Below are positions 14,438 to 23,114 of a stretch of 37,720 nt of DNA, in pieces. Source of the DNA: a bacterium (lineage in GTDB: Bacteria; Elusimicrobiota; Elusimicrobia; UBA1565; UBA9628). Each line of letters begins with the position of its first letter. Within the stretch, counting starts at the first letter, position 1. The translations under genes were made by a program, and so were the position numbers. The DNA lies in assembly GCA_021806745.1 (NCBI GenBank), contig JAJZQS010000015.1, forward strand, positions 1 through 37,720. Reading direction: 5' to 3'. The notes beneath the pieces are model-generated. The model did no database searches and was not told the DNA's origin. It was given only the letters and a program-made list of their open reading frames with translations.

Positions 14438-16500
14438 TCCTTCCTGAGCACGATCCAGTCGCGACCGTAGCGCGCGGCGCGCTCGATGAAGCTCTTGTAG
14501 GCGGGATAGTCGTCGGGCGCGACCTCGACGGCGTCGTTTTCCATGGTCTGAGCGTAGTCCAAGGACGCGCCGTCGCGCGAAAATCCCGCGCGAAACAGTC
14601 GGTCCTTTTGGGACATCTCCAGCGGGCCCGGCGCGTAGTAGACCGAATAGCCTTTCGGCAGGGCGATCCTCGCGCGCGCCTCGGAGCGGTCGCGCACATA
14701 CCAGAACATCGGCATCTCTCGCTTGCCCTTGCCCACCGACCCCGCGTCCTGCTGGGTCCACGGCACGCGAAGCGCCATGTAGCCTCCCGAGGCCGTCAGC
14801 GCGTAGCCGGGGATGCGCACGCGCAGGCGCACGACGAGCGCGCGGGACAAGTCGTCGAGACCCTCGATGGAATAGGACACCAGGCGCGCGTTCGGATGAA
14901 TCGAGTGAGCGATGCCGGCGAACTGCGCGTCGAGATCCTCTTTTTTCCAGTCCTTGTAGGCTCGCCAGCCGGACTCGGCCTCTCCGCGCGGGCGCAACTC
15001 GAAATCTCCGGACAAACCCCCGTCGGCGTCCAGCGCCAGGCTCTCCCGCAGCGACTGCCCCTGCTCGGCGGCGGGCGACAGCGGCGAATCGACGATCTCG
15101 CCCAAGCCTTCGCCGTCGACGACCAGTCCCTGCACTCCCTGAAGCCAGCCCGGGGTCTCGTCCCAGCGCCGGAGGTCCTCTTCCGGCGCGATGACGCGAG
15201 CCTGGCCGCCGAGCTCCACGCGCACGGCCGCCGCCGAAAACGCCGCCAAGCTCGGCGGCACGCCCGCCAGCGGCGTGTCTTCGCGCGCGCGCAGGTAGAC
15301 GAGTTGAGGTTTGAGGCCCGCGCGGCGCAGCATCGAGTAGAGCAGAAACGGCTTGTCGAGCGCGTCGCCGTCCTTGGCGGAGAGGATGGCCGCCGTGGGC
15401 TTCGGAATCCATGAATACGAGCCCATCGAGACCGGCACATACTTGATCTCGCGCGCGACCCAGTCGTAGAGCGCGCGGACCTTGGCTTCGTCGCCGACCT
15501 TGCCGGCGATCAGGCGGTCGGTCAGCGCGGCCGTTTCCGGGTCCGCGTCGCGCAGGCCCGCCAGCGCGGCCGAGACCTCGCGCGCGACCCGCGTCCACGA
15601 GCGCGCCGGCGCGGCGGCGGCCGATGGGGCGAAGAGGGCGGTGGGCGGCATCGAGTCCTCGTTCTGGTAGGACGGGGTCGGGCCGAGGGTCCAAGTCATG
15701 ACGACGCGCCCGCGCTCGCGCGAGACCGCGGGCGCCGCCGCGGGCATGTTCCAACTGGCCGTGCTCAGCGCGAAATCCTCCGGCGCCGACACCGTGAACC
15801 GCCGCGTCAGCGCGGGCTCGAAGCCGCGCAGAATCTCCTGGCGCAAAAACGGCGCCGTCGCGCAATCCACGCGGAAGTTCGTGACCCAACTCGCGTCGAC
15901 GATCGTGCCCGTGGCCACGTCCGGGACCGCGAACTTCAGGCTGCGCAGGCGGTCGTAGTCCGAGTAGCGGGAGTTCTCGGAGCCGTCTTCCACCGAGGTG
16001 TCGTCGAGATTGGACACCGAGCCCGGGTTGAGCGCGCGCGCGTAGAGAATCGACGCGCTCTCGGCCCCGGCGAGGTAGTAGACGCGGACGTTGGCGGCTT
16101 CAGCCTTGCCCCGCTCGCGCAGGACTTGGCTGACCACGTGCCTGCGGCAGGAACCCGCGCCGCCGCGCTCGATGCGGCAGTCCGTGTCCGACAGCCAAAC
16201 GAGCAGCCCGTCGTCGGGGTAGTCCTCGCCGCGCGCCGGGTGGGCCAGCGCGCGCGCGACGACCGGGTCGGACACGCGCGCGGGCGTGGTCTCTCCGGGC
16301 ACGCCCCAGACGCGAACGAGCTTGAGCTTGAGCGTCCGCGCGCGCGGGTATTTCTCGACGCGCCCGTCGACGCGGATCGAGACGCTCTCGGCGTCCATGC
16401 TCGCGATGTCGCCGTAGATCTCGCGGCCGTCGTTGAGCAGCAGCACGTCGGCGCGCGCGGCCGACGCCGCCAGCAGCAGCAGCGCCGCGAGGCGGATCAT
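14434..16500 (-). CDS. DUF3857/transglutaminase-like protein lacking the catalytic triad
   Basis: 688 residues, exported (signal peptide about 1-17, ending ARA). It begins with a small beta domain (about 18-60), then a DUF3857-type beta region (about 100-300), a transglutaminase-like core (about 320-450) and a C-terminal beta region (about 480-680). The usual DCKDK motif reads DALDK (Ala380 in place of Cys). The expected His is Ala423 and the expected Asp is Ala438, with the same spacing as in the active paralogue next door. It should therefore be a pseudoenzyme, perhaps a scaffold or binding partner. ATG 16500 overlaps the stop of the paralogue by 4 nt. The reading frame is intact, so loss of activity without gene decay suggests a retained role. 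Confidence 0.85.
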   Translation of the reverse strand: MIRLAALLLLAASAARADVLLLNDGREIYGDIASMDAESVSIRVDGRVEKYPRARTLKLKLVRVWGVPGETTPARVSDPVVARALAHPARGEDYPDDGLLVWLSDTDCRIERGGAGSCRRHVVSQVLRERGKAEAANVRVYYLAGAESASILYARALNPGSVSNLDDTSVEDGSENSRYSDYDRLRSLKFAVPDVATGTIVDASWVTNFRVDCATAPFLRQEILRGFEPALTRRFTVSAPEDFALSTASWNMPAAAPAVSRERGRVVMTWTLGPTPSYQNEDSMPPTALFAPSAAAAPARSWTRVAREVSAALAGLRDADPETAALTDRLIAGKVGDEAKVRALYDWVAREIKYVPVSMGSYSWIPKPTAAILSAKDGDALDKPFLLYSMLRRAGLKPQLVYLRAREDTPLAGVPPSLAAFSAAAVRVELGGQARVIAPEEDLRRWDETPGWLQGVQGLVVDGEGLGEIVDSPLSPAAEQGQSLRESLALDADGGLSGDFELRPRGEAESGWRAYKDWKKEDLDAQFAGIAHSIHPNARLVSYSIEGLDDLSRALVVRLRVRIPGYALTASGGYMALRVPWTQQDAGSVGKGKREMPMFWYVRDRSEARARIALPKGYSVYYAPGPLEMSQKDRLFRAGFSRDGASLDYAQTMENDAVEVAPDDYPAYKSFIERAARYGRDWIVLRKD

Positions 16501-18584
16501 CGCGGACCCGCGGCTTTCAGGAAGATGCGCTCGCGCATCAGGTGCGCGACGCCGTCTAGAAAGCGCTTGTGCGCGGCGTAGTCGGAGACCGGGTAGACGC
16601 GCCGCGCGCGGGAAAAGTCCGCCCGGCAGAGGATTTTCCCGGGCTTGGACTCGCAGTCCAGCGAGAACGACTCGTCGGGGCCGCGCAAGCGCCCGCGGGG
16701 AACGGACACCGGGGTCATGCCCGCGGGCAGCGCCACCTCGTAGCGCCAGCGCTTCTCAAGCGAGGTGCTGTATTGCAGCGCGTAGCGCCTGCGCGCCAGC
16801 GCGACCTCGGGGAACTCCTCCTGGAAATCGGGCAACTTCAGCAGGCGCAAGTCTCCGGCCGCCACCAGGTAGTCCTTGAGGCGGTAGGTCATGCCCAGCG
16901 TGAAGGGAAGATCGAGGTCGTCGAGGTTGTCGAGGCGGTAGGAGATCAGCTCCGCCGACGGGGAAACCCCGTTGGCCCAGTCCTGCATGAAGCGCCGCCG
17001 CTCGCTGTCCTTCATCGACTTGTATTCGCCGCGCAGTTCGCCCTCGCGCGCGCCGTTGTAGCGGGCCGAAAATTCCACGCGGGCGGCGCCGGCGGCGTCG
17101 ATCGTCACGCGGAAGTCGTAGTCGCTGAGGTTGTGCTCGGGCGCGGGCACCGGAATGTCGCGCTCGCCGCCCTTGAGCGGGTCCAGCGCGCGTGCGCCGT
17201 GGTCGAAGGCGGCCAGTTCCGGATAGCGGTAGTCGGAGCCCGTCGAGTCCAGGAAAATCCAGCGACCGTTCACCTTCAAGCGCGTGATCGCGTGGCTGAA
17301 CCAGATGTCCGGCACGCGGAATTCATGGCGGGCCTCGTCGTTGGGATTGAGCAAGACGGGCTCGGCCGGAATGCCGACGGCGCGCAGCATCGCCGCGAAC
17401 AGCAGCGCTTTGTCGATGCAGCAGCCGTAGCGCTTCTTGAAGGTCGTGTCGGCCGAGAATCCTCCCCAGCCGGAAGCCGCGCCCATTTTGACGGCGATGT
17501 AGCGGACCTCGCGCTGGATCCAGTGGTAGATCGCGGCGACCTTCTGATCGTCGGTCTTGGCGCCGCGGGTCAGCGCGCGCGCGAAGGCGCTCAACTCCGG
17601 GCCGGCTTTGAGCCTCTCGACATACATCTGCGACAGCCAGCCGTCGATCGGCGCCCAATCCTTGATCAGCGAGAATTTCACGCTCGGCGCGTAGTCGAAA
17701 TACGGAACCATGTTCGGCTCGGAGACGATCGCGGGGATGTCGTCGAGCCGCCACGCGTAGGTCGTGCGCCCCGCGGAAGTCGTCACGCGCGGCCGCGCGC
17801 GGGACTTCCACGGTCCGTTGAAATTCTCCGTCTCGTAGTAGAGGCGGCGAGAAGCGGGCACGGAGACCGACACGCGCGAGCAATACGACGGCTGCGCGCC
17901 CTGGAAACCCCAATTCGGGAAGAAGAAATCCTTGCGAAACGGATTGTAGGTGTCGGTCTCCAACTCCCATTCGACGATGGAGCCGACCTCGACTTGAGGC
18001 AGGGTCAGCGTCAGCGTCCGGGTGTCCTGGAAAAAAAGAGCGTCGGCCTGCGGCGCGGAAACGACCACGGCCTTGGGATCGTAGGAGTAGACGCTCCCGT
18101 CGCGGTGGTAGACCAGCGCCTTGATCACGCGCACGCGCTCGCGCCCCTCCTCGAAGTCGCGCGACAGCGTCCCCCATGAGTCCTTGAGCCCGTCTTTGAG
18201 GATCATCCCGGCGAAACGGTCGCGCTCCACCCAGGTGCCGTCCGCGCGCACCTCCAACCGGCCCTCGTCGACCAGTTGGACGCCGTCGGCGCCGGGATGG
18301 CGCGCGGCCATCGCGTCGGCGCGGGCGAACAGCTCGCGCCCGCGCGCGGCCGCCGACGGGTCGACGACGGTCGCCTGGGACGAGGACTTCTTTTCCGCCA
18401 GGCGTATCTCGCGCACCTCGGCGCGCGCGATCCTGCGCCCGTCCGCGAGCGTGACGAAGTTCGCGTCCACCGCAGACACCGGACCCGCCAGTTCCGCGCC
18501 CGACCGCAAGACCACGGTCTCGGCCAAGGCTGGCGCTACCAGCGTCAAGGCCGCGACGGCGCGCAACGCCCAGCGGCGTCTCAT
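16497..18584 (-). CDS. DUF3857/transglutaminase-like exported protein with intact triad
   Basis: 695 residues with a signal peptide (about 1-21, ending ALA). It has the same layout as the next gene: small N-terminal beta domain, DUF3857 region (about 100-300), transglutaminase core (about 330-460) and C-terminal beta domain. The papain-like triad is visible: Cys389 in GCCIDKA, His431 in FSHAITR and Asp446 in FLDST. Such proteins are periplasmic or cell-surface and may act as peptidases or crosslinking enzymes; the substrate is not known. The ATG at 18584 lies 6 nt after a TACGAT box and has no Shine-Dalgarno site. It forms a two-gene operon with its inactive paralogue, which implies joint function. 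Confidence 0.87.
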   Translation of the reverse strand: MRRRWALRAVAALTLVAPALAETVVLRSGAELAGPVSAVDANFVTLADGRRIARAEVREIRLAEKKSSSQATVVDPSAAARGRELFARADAMAARHPGADGVQLVDEGRLEVRADGTWVERDRFAGMILKDGLKDSWGTLSRDFEEGRERVRVIKALVYHRDGSVYSYDPKAVVVSAPQADALFFQDTRTLTLTLPQVEVGSIVEWELETDTYNPFRKDFFFPNWGFQGAQPSYCSRVSVSVPASRRLYYETENFNGPWKSRARPRVTTSAGRTTYAWRLDDIPAIVSEPNMVPYFDYAPSVKFSLIKDWAPIDGWLSQMYVERLKAGPELSAFARALTRGAKTDDQKVAAIYHWIQREVRYIAVKMGAASGWGGFSADTTFKKRYGCCIDKALLFAAMLRAVGIPAEPVLLNPNDEARHEFRVPDIWFSHAITRLKVNGRWIFLDSTGSDYRYPELAAFDHGARALDPLKGGERDIPVPAPEHNLSDYDFRVTIDAAGAARVEFSARYNGAREGELRGEYKSMKDSERRRFMQDWANGVSPSAELISYRLDNLDDLDLPFTLGMTYRLKDYLVAAGDLRLLKLPDFQEEFPEVALARRRYALQYSTSLEKRWRYEVALPAGMTPVSVPRGRLRGPDESFSLDCESKPGKILCRADFSRARRVYPVSDYAAHKRFLDGVAHLMRERIFLKAAGPR

Positions 18585-18590
18585 GTCCGC

Positions 18591-18596
18591 ATCGTA
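18591..18596 (-). promoter_or_regulatory. -10-like element of the transglutaminase-like operon
   Basis: TACGAT ends 6 nt before the ATG at 18584, with no Shine-Dalgarno sequence between, consistent with a leaderless mRNA. No -35 is evident. Confidence 0.45.
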
Positions 18597-18632
18597 GCGG
18601 CTTTGGCGCGCGCGCGCAAGCGCAAACCCGGT

Positions 18633-18959
18633 CTAGCCGCGCAGCATCCGCTCCACGCGCATGCGCAGCTCCGACTTCGGCACCGCCCCGACCGACCGGT
18701 CGACCAGGCGGCCGTCCTTGAAAAACATCACGGTCGGAATGCCGGAAATCCCCAGCGCCGCCGCCACGCCCGGATTTTCGTCGGTGTTGAGCTTGGCGAC
18801 CATGACCCGGCCGTCGTATTCATCCGCCAGTTCGTCGATGACGGGGCCGAGCATGCGGCAAGGCCCGCACCACGGCGCCCAGAAGTCGACGACCACGGGC
18901 TTGCCGCCGTCCAGGACCTCCCGCTTGAAATTGTCCTGCGTTAATTCGATGTGGGCCAT
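18633..18959 (-). CDS. trxA: Thioredoxin
   Basis: 108 residues, full length for thioredoxin 1. The redox site WCGPC lies in VVDFWAPWCGPCRMLGPV, the cis-Pro loop in GISGIPTVMFFKDG, and the buried Asp in the VDFW strand. It has no signal peptide and so is the cytoplasmic general disulfide reductant. The chosen ATG (18959) has a strong GGAGG ribosome site about 6 nt upstream; a longer in-frame extension to 19667 lies over the divergent phospholipase gene and is rejected. The gene is divergent from the ClsB-like gene. Confidence 0.95.
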   Translation of the reverse strand: MAHIELTQDNFKREVLDGGKPVVVDFWAPWCGPCRMLGPVIDELADEYDGRVMVAKLNTDENPGVAAALGISGIPTVMFFKDGRLVDRSVGAVPKSELRMRVERMLRG

Positions 18960-18989
18960 AAATCCTCCTCGGCTTTGAGATGCGCGCGG

Positions 18990-19008
18990 GCGCGGAAGGA
19001 TTCCGCGC
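18990..19008. repeat. Inverted repeat in the trxA leader
   Basis: GCGCGGAA (18990-18997) and TTCCGCGC (19001-19008) form a perfect 8-bp stem with a 3-nt loop, 31-49 nt upstream of the trxA start. It could be an RNA hairpin in the leader or an operator. No trxA promoter was securely identified. Confidence 0.45.
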
Positions 19009-19031
19009 GAGCGGCGCCGTCGGCGCGCAAG

Positions 19032-19040
19032 TGCTAAAAT
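19032..19040 (+). promoter_or_regulatory. Extended -10 promoter of the ClsB-like gene
   Basis: TGC-TAAAAT ends 6 nt before the GTG at 19047. There is no Shine-Dalgarno sequence, so the mRNA is predicted to start at or next to the GTG. Confidence 0.5.
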
Positions 19041-19046
19041 CGCGCC

Positions 19047-20228
19047 GTGGCGCCGCCGCGAACCCCGCAACTGCCGCGCAGACTCCGTCGTCCAAAGCCC
19101 GGCTCGGGCGATTTCGAGTGGGACGGCGCCGACTACCGCGACGGCAACCGCCTGACGCTCTATTCCCGCGCCGAAAACCTCTACGCCGCGATGGCCGCCG
19201 CCATCGAGGACGCCCGCGAGACGGTCCATCTGGAAACCTACATCCTCGGCGACGACCGCGTCGGGCGGACCTTCGCGGAGTTGCTTTCGCGCCGAGCCCG
19301 CGCCGGGACGCGCGTGCGGCTGATCTACGACGCGGTGGGCTCCATCGACCTCGACCCGGCGCTGCTCACGCGCATGCGCAACGCGGGCGTGCAGGCGCTC
19401 GAGTATCACCCGATGGCTCCGTGGCGTCCCCGTTGGTCGTGGAACAGGCGCGACCACCGCAAGATCCTGGTCTGCGACGGCCGCGTGGGCTTTGCGGGCG
19501 GCATGAACCTCTGCGACGAGCACCTCCCGGCCGAGGAGGGCGGCGGCGGCTGGCAGGACGTGCACGCTCGCGTGGAAGGTCCCGCCGCCTGCGACCTCGA
19601 CGGAGTCTTTCGCGAGACCTGGCTGCGCCAGACCGGGCGCGCGTTCGAGCCCGCGGGCGACCTTCACGCGCGCGTCGGCGGCGCTCGCGTGAAAGTCGCC
19701 GCCAATCAGGAGTTCCTGCGCCGCCTCGAAATCCGCGAGGCCTATGTCAACGCGCTGCGCGCCGCGCGTTCTGAGGTGCTCATCGCCAACTCCTATTTCC
19801 TGCCTGGGCGTCGCATCTCCCGCGCACTAGCCGCGGCGGCGCGGCGCGGCGTGAGCGTGCGGGCGCTGGTGCCCGGCCGGCTTGACTCCGAGGCGGTGCG
19901 GCTGGCCGTGCGCGCGCGCTACGGGCGCCTGCTGTCGCGCGGCGTGCGGCTGTTCGAGTGGCAAGGAGCCATGATGCACGCCAAAGCCGTGGTCGTGGAC
20001 CGACGCTGGTCGGCCGTGGGCTCCTACAACCTCGACTACCGCAGCCTGCGCCACAACCTGGAAGTGAACCTCCACTCTCTCGACGCGGACTTCGCCGCTT
20101 CCTTGGCGGAGCTCTTCGAGCGCGCGTTGTCCGGAGCGCGGGAGATCACGCTCGAGGCCTGGCGCCGTCGCCCGTTGGCCGACAAGATCCTGGAGCGCGC
20201 GGCGTCGCTGTTCGCGTATTTCTTTTGA
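19047..20228 (+). CDS. Phospholipase D-family cardiolipin synthase, ClsB-like
   Basis: 393 residues with two HKD motifs. The first is DHRKILVCDGRVGFAGGMN and the second is MHAKAVVVDRRWSAVGSYNLD; both carry the His, Lys and downstream Gly/Asn of the PLD superfamily. There is no N-terminal transmembrane hairpin, and the length is close to ClsB rather than ClsA. The expected reaction is phosphatidyl transfer to make cardiolipin, possibly from phosphatidylglycerol plus phosphatidylethanolamine, at the inner face of the membrane. The start is GTG 19047, matching the -10 spacing. The gene is divergent from trxA and is followed by the sixA-like gene 20 nt after its stop. Confidence 0.88.
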   Translation: MAPPRTPQLPRRLRRPKPGSGDFEWDGADYRDGNRLTLYSRAENLYAAMAAAIEDARETVHLETYILGDDRVGRTFAELLSRRARAGTRVRLIYDAVGSIDLDPALLTRMRNAGVQALEYHPMAPWRPRWSWNRRDHRKILVCDGRVGFAGGMNLCDEHLPAEEGGGGWQDVHARVEGPAACDLDGVFRETWLRQTGRAFEPAGDLHARVGGARVKVAANQEFLRRLEIREAYVNALRAARSEVLIANSYFLPGRRISRALAAAARRGVSVRALVPGRLDSEAVRLAVRARYGRLLSRGVRLFEWQGAMMHAKAVVVDRRWSAVGSYNLDYRSLRHNLEVNLHSLDADFAASLAELFERALSGAREITLEAWRRRPLADKILERAASLFAYFF

Positions 20229-20230
20229 TT

Positions 20231-20239
20231 TGCTAGATT
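20231..20239 (+). promoter_or_regulatory. Extended -10 promoter of the sixA-like gene
   Basis: TGC-TAGATT ends 9 nt before the ATG at 20249, within the 20-nt gap after the ClsB-like gene. No Shine-Dalgarno sequence is present. It suggests an own near-leaderless transcript rather than only read-through. Confidence 0.45.
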
Positions 20240-20248
20240 TCTCCCCCG

Positions 20249-20710
20249 ATGACGACCCTGTTCCTGATGCGCCACGGACATTCCCCCTCGCGCGAGGAAT
20301 GCGGCGCGCGCACCGACGCCCTGCGCCCGCTGTCCGAGCGCGGCCGGCGCGACGCCGAGCGCGCCGCGGCCGAGATTCTGCGCCGCGGCGGGCGCCCGGA
20401 GTTGATCCTGCACTCGCCGCTTCTGCGCGCGGCGCAGACCGCCGCCGCGGCGGGCCGAACCCTGGGGTTGACGCCCGAAGCTTTCTGCGCGCTCGACAAC
20501 ACTTTGCCCCCGGCCGAGGTCCTGGCGGCGCTGCGCGAGCGCGCGGCGGGCGTTGCCCAAGTCCTGGCCGTCGGCCACCAGCCCCAGGTCGGCGAAATCG
20601 CGGCCCTGCTGATCGGCGCGTCGCCTGAGTTCCGTCCCGCGACCGTGGCCGCCCTGGAGCTTTCGCAGCGACCGCGCGCGCTGTGGACGCTGCCGCCCGG
20701 CGAGGACTGA
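20249..20710 (+). CDS. sixA: SixA-type phosphohistidine phosphatase
   Basis: 153 residues of the short histidine-phosphatase branch typified by SixA. The catalytic RHG (Arg8-His9-Gly10) begins the protein, PLSERGRRDAER follows, HSPLLRAAQTA carries the phosphate-binding Arg, and AVGHQPQVGE carries the second catalytic His. SixA removes phosphate from histidine phosphotransfer domains; other small substrates are possible in this family. Length is typical. It is cytoplasmic and is followed 4 nt later by the diguanylate cyclase gene, so the two are co-transcribed and may share a signalling context. Confidence 0.85.
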   Translation: MTTLFLMRHGHSPSREECGARTDALRPLSERGRRDAERAAAEILRRGGRPELILHSPLLRAAQTAAAAGRTLGLTPEAFCALDNTLPPAEVLAALRERAAGVAQVLAVGHQPQVGEIAALLIGASPEFRPATVAALELSQRPRALWTLPPGED

Positions 20711-20714
20711 GGCG

Positions 20715-21578
20715 ATGAAGCATCCTCGCCGTCGGCGCTCCGACCCGCAGCGCGCGCGCCGCCCCCGGTCGCTTCCCCACCAATACCTCTACTCGGCGGT
20801 GGGCGCGCTCATCGGCTTGGGCTCGCCGGTGGGCGCATTCCTGCTGCGCTGGAGGCTGGCCGATCCGCTGCTGGTCGCGGACTGGGCCCGCGCGGAACTC
20901 GACTACAATTTCGTGTTCTACGCCTACATGGGCATCGGCACCGCGCTGGCCTTCGCCGCGTTCGGCTACGCGCTGGGGCTGCGCTCCGAGCAGCTCAAGA
21001 TCGGCAACCGCCTGCTGTCGGCGCGCGTCGACGAGCTGCATTTGAAATCCGTCACCGACGCGCTCAGCGGCGCCTACACCTACGGCTATCTTCACGAAGT
21101 CCTGGAAATCGAGCTCCAGCGGGCGCTGACCAGCCACGCGCCGCTGTCGCTGCTGATCATCGACATCGACGAGTTCAAGCGCGTCAACGACGGCCACGGC
21201 CACTTGTTCGGCGACCGCGTGATCCGCGAGACGGCGGAGACGATCTCCGCGCACGTGCGCTCCGGCGACATCCTGGGCCGCTACGGCGGCGACGAGTTCG
21301 TCGTCGTCATGCCCGGCGCCGACGGCGCCACGGCGATGGCCATCGCCGAGCGCGTGCGCGCGGGCATCGCCAAGAACGGCTACCGCACCACCGTCAGCAT
21401 CGGCGCGGCGACCTTCGCCGGCGAGGGGCCGGCCTCGCCCTCCGACCTCCTCCACCGGGCGGACATGAACCTCTACCAAGCCAAGCGCGACGGCCGCAAC
21501 CGCGTGCGCGACCGCTGCGACTCGCCTCTGCCCGAACCGCGCCGCCACAACAGCCCGCGCCGGCCGGAGCGCCCGTGA
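20715..21578 (+). CDS. Membrane-bound diguanylate cyclase (GGDEF)
   Basis: 287 residues. A basic N-terminus is followed by two hydrophobic segments (about 25-47 and 70-92), a short helix and a GGDEF domain (about 110-270). The signature is canonical GGDEF at 191-195, and an inhibitory I-site RxxD is present at Arg182-Asp185, five residues before it. The enzyme should make cyclic di-GMP from two GTP and be product-inhibited. It lacks a recognised sensory domain apart from the membrane part. It follows sixA by 4 nt and converges on the exopolysaccharide-like operon, whose synthase ends in a PilZ-like region. A regulatory link is plausible but inferred from position. Confidence 0.92.
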   Translation: MKHPRRRRSDPQRARRPRSLPHQYLYSAVGALIGLGSPVGAFLLRWRLADPLLVADWARAELDYNFVFYAYMGIGTALAFAAFGYALGLRSEQLKIGNRLLSARVDELHLKSVTDALSGAYTYGYLHEVLEIELQRALTSHAPLSLLIIDIDEFKRVNDGHGHLFGDRVIRETAETISAHVRSGDILGRYGGDEFVVVMPGADGATAMAIAERVRAGIAKNGYRTTVSIGAATFAGEGPASPSDLLHRADMNLYQAKRDGRNRVRDRCDSPLPEPRRHNSPRRPERP

Positions 21579-21612
21579 TCGCAGACGGCTCTCCCTGGCG
21601 CCGCCGGGCGAT

Positions 21613-23100
21613 TTAAAACGTCCAGAGAATCCCGGCGACCGCGCTGAAGATGCGAAATTGCGTGTCGTCGAGGATCTGGACGCGCGCGTCGAGGCTCAGG
21701 GCTTTCGTCAACCCCGCGCGCGCGAACGCGGCGCCGTCGTAGGCTGCCGCGCTGCTTTGCACTCCGAACGGCCGGCCCGCTTCCAGCCCCAGCGTGGCCC
21801 AAGACCGAGGATTAAAGCGCAGACCGAGACCGGGGGTGTAGATGGTGAACGACGCCGGTGAAAAATAGGCGGCGTTCGTCTTTTGGAATTCCAAATGGTA
21901 ATAATCCAATTTGAGAGTCATGGATCCGAAATCCTGCAGGCCGAGCCAGCCTGCGATGTCAAGCCCCGCGCCAGCGTCCGCGCTGGCGCGACTGTTGCCG
22001 TCGTCGAGTTTTCCGACCGCGGCGTCGGCGTAGACATACAGCGGCGTCCAGGGCGCGGCTGAGACGCCGGCATACTGCTCCCGCACGCTGAAGGCTTGGC
22101 TGATCAGGCTCTCGGACACGCCGCCGGAACCGTAGCGCTCCAAAAAACCGATGTCCTCGTAGCCGGAAGGAGAATCGGCCAGCGCCCGCCTCCTGACGCC
22201 GATCAGAGCGTGGATCGGTCCCCAGAAAGGCGTGCCTCCCGCCTCCGCGTTCCAGGCATCCAGCGACGCGCCCCCTTGAAATTGATGCCTCTCGCCGCCG
22301 GCGTCGAGATAGAACCCTTCCGGCAGACCTTGGCGCAGATCGAGACCGGCCGATCGCTCGAACAAGCGCTGTCCCGATTCTTCGTAGCGTTCCAGGGATC
22401 CCAATATCTGAAGACGCGTGTCCGGCAGAGGATACGCCGCGCCGCGCAGGATGTCGGACAAGCGATGAAAAAGATGGCGGGCGCCGCCGACAGGAGTCGA
22501 CTCCTCGCTGTAGACGATTTTCTCCTGAACCGACGGCGCGGACGCCTCCCGCACCGCGCGCATCGCCTCCGCCGCCTCGGGCGCATCGGGCGCGAGCGCG
22601 AGCGCCCGATGCGCCGCCTCTCGCGCCGCCGCCCGCCGGCCTAAAGCCAGATTGAGTTGGGCCGATTCGGCTAGAAATCGCGCGTCCCGCGGGTAGAGAG
22701 CAAGGCCGCGCGCCAGAAGACGGCGAGCCCGCCGCAAATCTCCCGTCCATCGCGCCACCTGCGCGCGCCCGAGCAGCGCGTCTGCGTTGAACGGATGCGT
22801 TTTTAAGACCGCGTCGTAACACCGGCCGGCCTCCAGGCTCTGGCCGCTCCATGAAAGAACGCGCGCCAACTCGATGCTCGCCGCAAGGTCGTTGGGAGCC
22901 GATTCCAGAATGCGGCGATACTGCGCCGCCGCCTCGGCCAGATGGCCGGGCGTCCACGACAGGAGCCGCGCCAGGCGCAGGCGCGCGGCGAGGTCGTCGG
23001 GAGAGCGCCAAACCGCCGCCTGCGCCGAGGCTAGGTCGTCGACGGTGGCCGCATGAAGCGGCAACGCCAGGCAGGCGCCGACCAGGACTGCCGCCGACAT
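21613..23100 (-). CDS. TPR/outer-membrane beta-barrel protein, putative polysaccharide exporter
   Basis: 495 residues. A signal peptide (about 1-18, ending LHA) precedes TPR-like helical repeats (about 20-190) with spaced Ala/Leu/Tyr patterns (LARLLSW, AAAQYRRILESAP, LARVLSW, LLGRAQVARW). A C-terminal region (about 205-495) is rich in alternating aromatic and polar strands and ends in LWTF, typical of an outer-membrane barrel ending in Phe. This TPR-plus-barrel form is that of BcsC, PgaA and YaiO-like proteins, which guide polysaccharide through the periplasm and across the outer membrane. It is the last gene of the operon, 14 nt after the glycoside hydrolase. It is much smaller than BcsC, with fewer TPRs. 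Confidence 0.82.
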   Translation of the reverse strand: MSAAVLVGACLALPLHAATVDDLASAQAAVWRSPDDLAARLRLARLLSWTPGHLAEAAAQYRRILESAPNDLAASIELARVLSWSGQSLEAGRCYDAVLKTHPFNADALLGRAQVARWTGDLRRARRLLARGLALYPRDARFLAESAQLNLALGRRAAAREAAHRALALAPDAPEAAEAMRAVREASAPSVQEKIVYSEESTPVGGARHLFHRLSDILRGAAYPLPDTRLQILGSLERYEESGQRLFERSAGLDLRQGLPEGFYLDAGGERHQFQGGASLDAWNAEAGGTPFWGPIHALIGVRRRALADSPSGYEDIGFLERYGSGGVSESLISQAFSVREQYAGVSAAPWTPLYVYADAAVGKLDDGNSRASADAGAGLDIAGWLGLQDFGSMTLKLDYYHLEFQKTNAAYFSPASFTIYTPGLGLRFNPRSWATLGLEAGRPFGVQSSAAAYDGAAFARAGLTKALSLDARVQILDDTQFRIFSAVAGILWTF

Positions 23101-23114
23101 GAAAACGCGGGCCC

